DNA of 64,000 nucleotides from assembly GCF_910592395.1 (NCBI RefSeq), contig NC_088323.1, positions 2,356,001-2,420,000 on the forward strand. Direction: 5' to 3'. Under the pieces are notes generated by a model. That model made no database searches and was not told the origin of the DNA. It saw nothing but the letters and a program-made list of their open reading frames with translations. The stretch is from Lineus longissimus. Its lineage: Eukaryota > Nemertea > Pilidiophora > Heteronemertea > Lineidae. Made by a program: the position numbers and the translations under genes. Of this stretch, positions 1-9,300 are shown in pieces (position 1 is the first letter of the stretch; each line of letters begins with the position of its first letter).

Positions 1-75
1 GAGGTTTACCATCAGTTTGTTTGCGGTAGTTTTTCCCTCTTTCTTGTGTGTGACGATGCCTTTTTTCTGTTTCAG

Positions 76-702
76 ACATTACATATCAAACATGTGAATA
101 GCAACCAGTGCCTAGATAGACCGTCGCCAACACAGAGAGATGCACCAGCAGTTGGTAGGTAGAATTAAACTCTTTGGTCCTATTTTGAAATGAAAATGCA
201 TCAGGCTGGGTTTACATATGATTCACATTGTCACTTGTCAAATGTCACTTGTCATCAGAATGTTTGTTAATTGACTTCGGCTTGAAAACATGACATGTAA
301 TGTCATGAGGGTGAAAGTGACATTGTGCATGGCTTGCTCATTGGAAATGTCCTGTTTAGTCCTTAAGTGACAATGTGAACCCAGCCTCAGACTGCTGCAA
401 GAGTCTCAAGACCATGCCAAACAGGACTGGATGTACTGTGCTGCCATCTGCAAACATTTGTGCGTAACAAAATACTATGGTGCATATTCTACAAGTTCAA
501 ACATTAGCCAGTTTGAAACAGGAACTAAACCAACAGCTGAACACACGAACTTATGCCCACGACTGTTCAGGAGTGTCTCGCCTTTTTATCCACGATACCA
601 GCATCATGACTTATTCTACAATTCTTTTTTGCAGGTCCATGTACAAATTCCGAATCACAGCAGTGGGTGATAGGTGACATTGATTGGTCCAAGTTTAAAT
701 AA
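76..702 (+). CDS. Polypeptide N-acetylgalactosaminyltransferase (GALNT-like), last two coding exons
   Basis: Two short exons join in frame: 76-154 (acceptor TTTCAG, donor GTAGGT) and 635-702 (acceptor TTTTGCAG, stop TAA at 700-702). The first is open only in phase 0 and ends with one base that the second exon completes. The joined peptide reads about 48 residues, with HVNSNQCLDRPSP followed by a Cys and then ESQQW. This is the last (CLD...QxW) repeat of a ricin-type beta-trefoil lectin domain as found at the C-terminus of GALNT enzymes, which transfer GalNAc from UDP-GalNAc to Ser/Thr of mucin-type proteins in the Golgi. The catalytic domain would lie upstream of the window. Another secreted ricin-lectin protein is possible, but the CLD spacing and the protein ending just after QQW favour GALNT. 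The subtype cannot be set from this piece. Confidence 0.75.
203..387. mobile_element. MITE with terminal inverted repeats, inside the last GALNT intron
   Basis: The left end reads AGGCTGGGTTTACAT and the right end, reverse complemented, reads AGGCTGGGTTCACATTGTC, so the termini are inverted repeats of at least 14 bp with one mismatch. TCA flanks both sides (201-203 and 387-389) if the element is taken as GGCTGGG...CCCAGCC. It is about 183 bp long with no ORF, hence non-autonomous. The interior carries TGTCACTTGTCA-type repeats. A diverged second copy lies in reverse at 1333-1534. Confidence 0.7.
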
Positions 703-902
703 TGCTGGTAGATTTTATATAGAGTCCTGTTAATTCACAGATGATATTATTTCGAAGAATATTTTTATACTTGTCAGTTTCGCTTGTAATCATTCCGTGA
801 TTGTTATTGGAAGGATGAGTTCTTATGGTTGTGCGAATAAGTGATGGCAAATATCCTGATATAATGCATTCTGGCGTCGGCTCTTTAAAAGAGTGGTGCT
901 CC

Positions 903-908
903 AATAAA
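903..908 (+). promoter_or_regulatory. Polyadenylation signal AATAAA for the GALNT-like gene
   Basis: A canonical AATAAA lies about 200 bp after the TAA stop at 700-702, the first such hexamer downstream on this strand. It gives a short 3' UTR. Confidence 0.5.
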
Positions 909-1332
909 GTAATACTTCCTCAGCCTGGGGATCAGTTTCCAATTTTAACTGGTCTGGAAGGGGATGGATTTCCATACCACCAATTTATTATGGACATCTA
1001 ATCTAAAAAATGAACCGAGTTTACAATGGTTAAATGCTGATTGAATTCAGATTTCAAACATGGATTGATCAGCAGCACATGTTGAGGGGCAGAGTTCAAA
1101 AGTAATTCAAATAATGAGGAAAATAATGGTGTGCTTTTTTACGTGGCTGGTAAGTATTTGAGATACTGGGGGTATAATTGTGACTTGAGAAACATATTGA
1201 ATATTGTGAAATGTGACTTGGTGTCAATCTGGAAGTTTTGTGGTCACATGGAGATTATCATCATAGTTGATATTGCGATATGTAAATTCATTGATATTTT
1301 GTAATTAGTGGCAAGCAATAGTAATCTTCTTA

Positions 1333-1534
1333 TTAGGCTGGTTTGCATAGAGACAAGGTATAACTTGTCAGTTGTCATTTAGATTTTAAAAAGGCTATTC
1401 ATAACCACACTTTTCACTCTCATGTCATTTTAATACGTCTTCAAGCCAAAGTCAGTTAACAAAGATGTTAGTAGCAAGTGACTTATGACTCATGAATCCT
1501 GACAGGTAACAAAGTGAATTCTATGTAAACCCAT
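1333..1534. mobile_element. Second, diverged copy of the 203-387 MITE family (reverse orientation)
   Basis: The left end reads AGGCTGGTTTGCATAG and the right end ATGTAAACCCA. On the minus strand the interior contains TTTGTTAACTGACTTTGGCTT followed by a CATGAGAGTGAAA motif, which closely matches the interior of the copy at 203-387. The right terminus is eroded, so the end coordinate is approximate. Confidence 0.55.
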
Positions 1535-4472
1535 TGATCCAATTGGCCCGGTTCGATGAATCAAATATGTCACCATATATCATTTTGGTAAACGTAGAGA
1601 TAAGCCTGGCAGTAGAAGATTAATGAATTAAAATAAATGGTTGTACATATTGATGCAAAGAATTGTGATAAATATTAATGTCAGTTGAAATTGTAAAGAG
1701 AAAAACTTACATGTACATCTAGTAGAAAAAACATTCTGTTGTACCGGTATTTATCTGTCACAGTGAATTGTAGGGCTTAGATTTCTGCAAGTATTTTGGC
1801 TTGATTTTTGGCCTTGTGCATTTGTGTTCCAGGTAAGTGTCTCGTTGACTGGATTCAAACAGGGGACGATGGGATTTACATCTGTACTTTACTTACTTAA
1901 ACCTTGATGAAAATTGACTTTTTAATTATTTTAAAATGACATTTTATCATTAGTATTTCTGTGGAATTTTAATATTTTGATTATTGTAAAGTGCTATTTT
2001 ATTGTCTGTGTATTATTTTCACAAATAACTAGATTCACGAAATAAAAATTGTGAAAAAATATTTGATTGGAAAAACTGAAAGAAATTTTGTAATTTGGGA
2101 AAATAAAAATCATAAAAATAATTTTTTCCCAGAAATTTTGGCTAAGCGCAGTGTTAAAATTTGGCAGTTTTCTTATTACTTCTATGTTATTCAAGTATTT
2201 TGATTATTAGAAAACTTCTTCAAGTGGTGGATTTGAAGAAAAAACCTTGTTCTCATCATACCAGGACAAGTTTTGGTGTAAATTTGATGCTTCTTCAGAC
2301 TTTGTAAAAATACTGTGTTAGGAATTGTTTGATGGTTTCGAGGTTACTCATACGTTTTTAAAGTTAAAAGAACAGACTGAGAAACTGGCGTAAAAAATCA
2401 GGTGCTGTTTTGGCTTGTTCGATGACTGAACTACTTCTGGTATTCTGACGTATTCAATAAAACAGGCTACGTGTTACCACTTGAAGAGTCAACTCGGCCC
2501 TTGACCTAGGTTAAAATCATGTACTTAAACGTTGACCATATTTGGTTTATTTCATGACAGGGAAGATTTTAGATTTATGCATGTTCAGCCACATACTCAG
2601 TTGATAAAAGTTGATCTCATTTTCCAATTAATTCAAGATTTATGTTCATAAGAAGATTCCCAGAATGGTTTACGAGAAGTGAAAATTCACAATTTGAAAT
2701 TAATCATTCCCTTTTATTCATGTGCAACTCTGAAATTATCGACAACATGACCATTACGATAAAGGGAATTGAAGGCTCGAGTTCGGGGTTTGATTGGTCA
2801 ATATCTGTTGGGGAGTCCCAAATCACTGCACTGGGTGGTGCTGGTCTGAAATGGCTCCTGCAGGGAAAATGGTTAATCTCCGAGAAGATCCTGTCGACCT
2901 AACTACACATAATTTAGAACTATTCAAAATTCATTCCTTCTGATGGGTGGACTTTGCCTGCAAGAAAGTTACCCATTATTTATTCTTAAATGTGCACCAT
3001 TCAATAAAAAGATGCATATCCCTCCATTTGCCTGTTGTATGTGATCATATCACACAAGATGTAAAGTTTACACAAATAAACATTTATATGTCTACTATTT
3101 TCAAAGAAATCTGTCTTGATTATTTTTTTGCAGCAGTCGCAGTGAGGATTTGGTCTGTCAGCCAACCACCGTAGGCCATTATTCCATAGTCTTACTCAAT
3201 GGCTAAGAGATAATTTTAAACATTTTTAGCTCAGCTGACTACGTCAGTGGAGCTAATCAAATACGGTACAGTAGCTAGGCTATGCTGCGCTTTCCAGACC
3301 TGCTTACATGTAGGATTTGGGCAAACAATATATGGCCTGGGAACCTGGTTGTATATCGTGCAAGAGGGACATGACACTTTCAATCTAGCGATCACAAAAT
3401 GCTTTTAGAACCAATCGAAAAAAACTGATTCTCACCTCTTCACAGCTGCCACCATATCGACAGAGCTTGTTTGCCATAGGGTGGCCATCTTTGATATAAA
3501 AATTGGCGGCCATGTTGATTTAAGATTGTTTGTTCACCTCATTAGGCTTGAGAAATTTGCTTTGCACTTCAGCCTCTGTGTTCTTGGGTGCCTGATGTAA
3601 AATGTAGTGGAGGGTAAATTGGTGATCGCACCAACTGAAAAAAATTGGGGTCTGATAAATTGATGATGTTTTTGAAACACAACCCCGAGAGCTGTTCCAA
3701 ACAAACGCCGTAAAAAGAAGGCCAGAGGCATCTCCTGGTACAGGCTGAAACTGGTGATGGCTCAAATGACCATCAGCTTATTAAAAAACTCTTGTTGTCT
3801 GGTTTTGATACTAGAGTTGATAGCTAGTTTGTATTGTAGGATTACTTTCGGATCTTAACCAAAACGTACATGCATACTTGTGAAAGTGCTCTATCACTGT
3901 GCATGTCGAATTTTAAACCCCCTTGCATATGTACCAGGGTGATACCAAATTGATCATAAAATTCAATCACCTGTTTTTACACTTACAGATTTTGCGGGAC
4001 GAAGCAGATGTTGGTTATGGCGATGGCATCTTGCCCTGTCTTCATATGATTCGCACTCTTCGAGAGGTAGAGTACCGAGGAGCAGAGCATCGGTTATGCA
4101 GTGGGTCCGCTGAACAAGACGACCAAATGGCAGAAGGAGACAGATCCTCACATTGCCGATCATAGGTTTCTGGCAGTTGATATTGTCGTCAGAAGGTGTT
4201 TCAACTGCAGCTTTTGGAGTACATCGATTACTTTTTTCAATTCTTCCTCGCCACCTCCTTTCTTCTCATGTTTCATTTCGTAAAGGAACTTCTTGAATCA
4301 GGCCCGAGGGTACATTTCTTTAAGATATTTCCCCTTCCCCCTCTTTACTATCTGACCCAGTCCGCGGTCTGTTTGGTATACTGGTTCGTTCTCAATCTAC
4401 CTGGGGAACTATTTGGACTACCTCTATGTTAAAACCTGTCACAAAACGCCTTTTTAGTCGCCGGTCTGACTT

Positions 4473-4552
4473 TTTTGAGTGTTTCCATTTCTGGATGTTC
4501 CCCTCCTTGTGTGGGAACGCTGGAAGATAGATGGACACGTTTGCTCCAAGCT
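4473..4552 (+). repeat. Dispersed repeat containing GAGTGTTTCC, copy A
   Basis: This segment (TTTGAGTGTTTCC, then TGGGAACGCTGGAAGATAGA) matches 45625-45700 over about 70 bp. A shorter reverse copy lies at 55255-55290. No ORF or clear terminal repeats are visible, so it is probably a fragment of a non-autonomous element. Confidence 0.55.
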
Positions 4553-4587
4553 TTGGATGGGGCCGCTTTCTTGCACATGTACTGAAG

Positions 4588-4801
4588 CATTTTCATATGA
4601 AATAAGATCTTTTTCTACCGCCGGGCTCGTGATATTCATCCCTCATCCCTGACTTGTGAAATGTACTGGCGTTGACGTTATCCCAGTACTGGCGTATTTT
4701 CATATGAAATGAGATCTTTTTCTACCGCCGGGCTCGTGATATTCATCCCTCATCCCTGACTTGTGAAATGTACTGGCGTTGACGTTATCCCAGTACTGGC
4801 G
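4588..4801 (+). repeat. Tandem duplication, two copies of a 107-bp unit
   Basis: The unit starting near TTTTCATATGAAAT (4591 and 4698) and ending TACTGGCG (4694 and 4801) is present twice with almost no differences, the clearest being ATAAGATC versus ATGAGATC. The near identity implies a recent duplication. It lies downstream of the GPCR stop codon at 5096. Confidence 0.9.
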
Positions 4802-5095
4802 TTATCTTTGTCATAATCCGAGGTAAAGCTAGCCGGGACTGAACGTCGACGACAATACCAGTCGTGTCAGAGTGTACAAACGACCAAGGCCATACCTCCC
4901 GGAAGTAGAGTCCATTGATCATATTCTTTTGTTACGAAGGGTATTTCAATGCAAATCGGGTATTTTTTCAATTGGCTATATCCCGTTGGCATTAAAATGT
5001 GCACTCGTTCACCGTATACAACAAATAATTGGGCCACTGGAATGTTCTTCTTGGTATAGCAGGGTCTTCTTCTTCTTCTGTCAATCCTATGTCGT

Positions 5096-6136
5096 TCACG
5101 TTGATGTCATTTTTATAAGACCTGATGACTTATCTCTCTTTGATCCTTTACAAAATATATACACGACGTCGGTTCGGAATTTTTTACAACCCAGACAGTA
5201 AGTGTAAAAATTCAACGAAGGGTTGATAAAAAGTACGAGTACAACACTGTCATATGCGACCTTTCGAATCTGGGTCAGTTGCGGTGTCATTGGGTATTTA
5301 GCGAGCACGGCGTCCCAGACCCATCTGTCGATTGTATTGGGGATGTTCGTTATGAAAAACACGACCGTGACCAGGAGGAGCAGGATCGTGATGTGGGCAT
5401 CTTTTTGTTTAGATGTTTGATTGGTGTTAAGTTTTGATTCTGCCTTTCGCAGACGCTGTAGCCCAAGAGTTATGATGATCGAAATGTTGAATAGGAGGAC
5501 CAAAAAGAAGGGCGTGCTAAAGATACAGAATTTATGAATTAGCATGAATAGGTTATGGAACCAAGACGGGTAAATACTCGGCTCAAACAAACAGATGTCT
5601 TTTGCTACGAGGGCTTCGGGGTTAACTGTCCTAATACTGTAAGGAATCGACACTAGAAGATAAAACAATAAAATCAAAGTGACCGCGATTTTTGCCCTTC
5701 GCTTAGTGCACCACGACGCCGCCTTCAGCGGAAACCGAACGGCGAGAAATCGGTCAAAGGTCATTGCAGCTATTGTCCAATTGGATAGTCCGTATCCTCC
5801 AAAACATAATGCCAAAATTGGGCAGACGAAGGGGCCTATTTTATAACTGAACATATGTTTTGGGTGATTGTTAATAATCGTGCGTAACAGCACGTGACCA
5901 AGGAGGCACGTGCTGTCAAATATCGCGAGGACTCGCATGTAAAAACATGTCGTCTGCTTGGCGTATTGCGGCAGACGTAAAACGCGGAATGCAAGAAAGT
6001 TTCCGACCAACCCGAAGGCGATAATGAACGGAGGAAGCACTTGATCTATAACGAATAGAATAACAACGAATGTTCCCCCCTCACCTGATATACCAGGGGT
6101 TGCAATATTTACAGTAGTTTCCATGCTCTGTTGCAT
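5096..6136 (-). CDS. Class A (rhodopsin-type) GPCR, FMRFamide/neuropeptide-receptor-like, single exon
   Basis: This 346-residue intronless protein starts at ATG 6136; a second in-frame ATG lies at residue 5. Seven hydrophobic segments are visible. TM1 has GLVGN. TM2 has LAIFD, the conserved acidic residue. TM3 begins after a Cys in FVCPILAL and ends in DRF instead of DRY. An extracellular loop 2 Cys (KDICLF) can form the usual disulfide. TM6 lacks CWxP and reads FFITNIP. TM7 has NPSLNFYTYCL, the NPxxNFYxY form. The short N-terminus has no strong signal peptide, and the C-tail after helix 8 (CKKFRTD) is short and basic. The pattern fits the large invertebrate FMRFamide/thyrotropin-releasing-receptor-like group, plasma-membrane receptors coupling peptides to G proteins. 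The ligand cannot be inferred. No close operon-like neighbour is present. Confidence 0.93.
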   Translation of the reverse strand: MQQSMETTVNIATPGISGEGGTFVVILFVIDQVLPPFIIAFGLVGNFLAFRVLRLPQYAKQTTCFYMRVLAIFDSTCLLGHVLLRTIINNHPKHMFSYKIGPFVCPILALCFGGYGLSNWTIAAMTFDRFLAVRFPLKAASWCTKRRAKIAVTLILLFYLLVSIPYSIRTVNPEALVAKDICLFEPSIYPSWFHNLFMLIHKFCIFSTPFFLVLLFNISIIITLGLQRLRKAESKLNTNQTSKQKDAHITILLLLVTVVFFITNIPNTIDRWVWDAVLAKYPMTPQLTQIRKVAYDSVVLVLFINPSLNFYTYCLGCKKFRTDVVYIFCKGSKRDKSSGLIKMTST

Positions 6137-8860
6137 ATTCTGTGTGTGATTGCCAATGAATTACGAGCAATCTACAAGTATGTATTATGAATGCATGCAA
6201 ACCTATTCGACGCTGCGGTGCCTACATTATTTGAGTCAAAAAGATACCCAAATTCTTTCATGAAGTTCAGAATAGTTGATGAAATAAAGATCCATCTTCC
6301 ACACTTCGTTTGTCTTCAGAATCACGGGGATTTTGCCAACTGTGCATTTAGTTGACACACTGGACATTGTCCCCAGTTGCTTTTCGTAAGACATGTCTCT
6401 AAGAAAAGATGTAAAATTGATGCAACATTGATAAAACCTCGTGCGATTGCGCGAGAGGCTTGAATTTCCGAGATCTCTCTCGTGAGTTGAGATTGCGAGA
6501 AATAGCCCGAGTTCTAACTGCGAAATTTGTCGGTCGATTTTTATAGTTCCTGCTTTGAGCGACGACTGGCAAGACGATACCAACGTCATGCGTACGTAAA
6601 TACTCCCCAACGATTGGTTAAATTCTGAGGGCCGCCTCGGTGAAGCAGGATCGATGGCCGCTGACTGGTCAATACGGGAGGAGGTCGAATGTGGCTCGGG
6701 AAAGCAGTGAGCGCTGCAGTTGTCGTCATCTACACGTGCATCTTCTCACGGTCGTACTCCCTACCACTGTCTTTATCATGACAAGACGTGTGACAGCCCA
6801 TAGCACTTGTTAAAATCTGAGAACATATTTACTGATATATCCCCAGAGGGGCCTCATCGGGACTCAACCTATCTCTCAGACAGCTCAAAAACGATTACCA
6901 CTCCGGTGCGGGTATTTAGCAGTAATTACACGAATTCAGACGCGGATATGTTTTCTACCGCAGGCGCTATTCATGCTACGAAGTCCAGGCTTTAAGGGCA
7001 ATTATGAGAAAAGTATTGTTTTTCTGACACAAGATCCGTTGTCGGTGGTTAGATGTGACTCTCAATTATTTCTTGTGAGAGGGTGATATAGGGTTACGTG
7101 GTTGGCCTTGACGTGGTGCAGTTGGAAGAGAAACAAACTACCCATCACCAAATTGACTCTGAACTACTGAATCGGAGGCTCTAGCGGAAAGGCTGATTTC
7201 CTCGGCTCAAAGATATTTTAGTGGGAACTCTTTCTTCAAAGCGATTTCGAGCTATGGGGTTTTACTGGAATGGTCATTTAAGCCATTCCTCTGCGAAATA
7301 AAGCCCAATATCTTCATAAATACCGCAAAGATTGCAAGCAGTAATGCCAAAGTTATCAAATAATTGACCATGCGGGAATATTTGTCATACAAATCTGTTT
7401 TATCACATCATTTGTCACATAGTCGTGAGGAATCGTGATTGGATGCAAACTAGCCTCAGACACCTAGGCGCCGATTGGCATCCAAACTGATTTGAGTGAC
7501 TTGGATGACCCTCTCTCAGAACTCACATCACTCAGAGTCGAGGGTTAACAAGTCGATGAATTACAAGTTGCTGGACTGCAGCTAAAAACCAGTTACGTGT
7601 TGGCGCCATACAACACGCGCGTACCAGATCGCATTCTGTCCGTGTCATCTTCAGGTGGCTGATAAAAGCAAATCCCTTCCAACTCCGTCTTATTAACTAG
7701 ATGTTAACGTACAGCGTAAGAATCAGTTGTGTGGCTGCTTCTTAGAACACGTGGCGGTCATCTTGAAAGAAGGAATTCACTAAGTGAACGTTCAACGAAC
7801 AATGTAAGGATCAGTGCCGTGGCTGCTAGGTGGCGGCCATCCCTAAACAAGGAATCCACCTTCAAGTTCTTAATTTGTTCAGGAGTGCAGCTGGACTTGA
7901 TCTGTATTCTTACATGTCAAGAAGAAGTCACTTGATATCATCACTTGATGGCATCGAGTGCGGGCGTTTACAGTCACATGTTGCGTGAAGCGGAGCGTAT
8001 GAGCTGCCGTTGACTTGTAACACTTGTGATGAAAAGGCATTGGTAGGTGATGTAGAATGACTTCTGGCGATCGAGCAAAAGAGGCTTAAAAATCGTTTCA
8101 AGTCCTCATGAAGTCATGGTTATGCACTCACTGTCATGTCGATGGTCGTGTCCACCGTCCATCGCAAAAATAGCTGGATTCCTGAAACAGATGGAGCGAG
8201 TCATCACAGTCACCTGTTGCGTGAATCGAAGTGAAAGAACTGCAATTGTCATGTAAAAAGTATAAGAGTGGTTAAAATTATTCGGAGTTGAGGCGGAAAG
8301 TCTTCCATGATCAAACGATTGGAGAACGTCATTATATGTTCACAGTTATATGTCTCCTTGATCAAGATAAAACTATTCATCATGCTATAACCAACTAAAT
8401 CTGAAACAATTCCGCAGTGTCCTGCCTCTATAGTTATTGACAGTAGTGTATCGGCTTGTTTGTAAAATTAATTGGAAATATAAATTTCAAGTGGGCAATT
8501 CATATTTTTCTTGTAATTGGCCAAATTAGGAATCTGAGTTTTCCTGAAGCATGCCTGAAGGCATGTTTTAAGAAGGTTTATCACGAGTTTATCGGTAACA
8601 TCAAAAATTTGGTAACATTTAATTGATTTTAAATTCTAATTTAGCAACGTTTGAGGACAAAATCTTGATGATGATGATGAAGCACGCATTCGCGAAAGAA
8701 CCGAGTCTGCTGAATTGAAATTGAAAGAAATTTGATTGTAACGGGATTTAAGGCAAACGCTAGAGAGCAGATACGGGGAAGAGGCCATATTAGTCTGGAT
8801 TTGTAATTTCTACCAAAAAGATTAGTTAGTGGAGAGTGAGCTTGAAAAAGACGATGCCTA
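6137..8860. other. Gene-poor stretch upstream of the class A GPCR
   Basis: No protein gene can be supported. The 124-codon minus ORF at 6236-6610 shows no domain. The stretch holds two imperfect direct-repeat pairs: 7705-7780 with 7790-7860 (TGTGGCTGCT ... GTGGCGG.CATC) and 7966-8025 with 8205-8270 (CAGTCAC.TGTTGCGTGAA). A (GAT)n-like microsatellite lies near 8667. The GPCR promoter must lie at the left edge, but no TATA box stands out. Confidence 0.4.
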
Positions 8861-8930
8861 GGGTGCAGGGATTCGATCCAGCGACCTACGGCATGGTAGG
8901 CAACCGCTCTACCCTTTTATCCACCGGGAC
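8861..8930 (-). repeat. tRNA-like sequence, probable SINE head (minus strand)
   Basis: On the minus strand the segment has an A-box-like GGGTAGAGCGG, a perfect five-pair anticodon-type stem CCTAC/GTAGG closing a six-base loop, and a B-box GGATCGAATCC one mismatch from consensus. Acceptor and T stems do not pair properly, so it is not a functional tRNA. A tRNA-derived SINE or tRNA pseudogene is the best reading. Confidence 0.5.
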
Positions 8931-9214
8931 AGCTGCTGGCGTTTGAAAATTTGTGCATAATATACACAGATCCTTATAATATATGTAGTGGTCTGTAGTG
9001 CTAACCCTCACCCTTACCATCCCGGTGGTTGGGGCGGGCTGGGGGTGAATCGGTCCATCATACCCACCGCGCGCAAATTTAGTCGAATGAGAGATGTATT
9101 TGGAACTAATGTGGCCTGGACTCGATGGGCCTTGTCCAGGTTTTCCTGGCTGTCAGTAGTGTATAGTACCCCCAGGTAAATGGCACGGCTTAACCCGCCG
9201 GCCATGAGGGAATT

Positions 9215-9300
9215 CCTTTATGGCCCAGTGGTTGGCGCGTTGGTCCAGAGTGGAAGTTCAGCAACGTCGAGCGCGGTCAACCTTTGGATCGGTGACCGGC
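9215..9300 (+). repeat. tRNA-like sequence with a good A box, probable SINE head
   Basis: TGGCCCAGTGG at about 9220 matches the pol III A-box consensus exactly. The following GGTTGGCGCGTTGGTC resembles D-arm and anticodon-arm sequence. The B box (GGATCGGTGACC near 9285) is degraded and no cloverleaf folds. It lies about 300 bp from the other tRNA-like segment at 8861-8930, in the opposite orientation. Confidence 0.4.

Larger units (their letters stand above)
703..4472. other. 3' flank of the GALNT-like gene and gene-poor intergenic DNA
   Basis: Apart from the polyadenylation signal and the MITE copy, no coding region can be supported. An 86-codon ORF at 2642-2902 has no recognisable domain. 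A possible exon with acceptor TTACAG starts at about 3989 (peptide starting ILRDEADVGYGDGILPC), but no donor or partner exon supports it. Confidence 0.5.

Noticed and set aside
3989-4165. Exon with acceptor TTACAG and peptide ILRDEADVGYGDGILPC
   Set aside because: No clear donor, partner exon or recognisable family; kept only as a remark.
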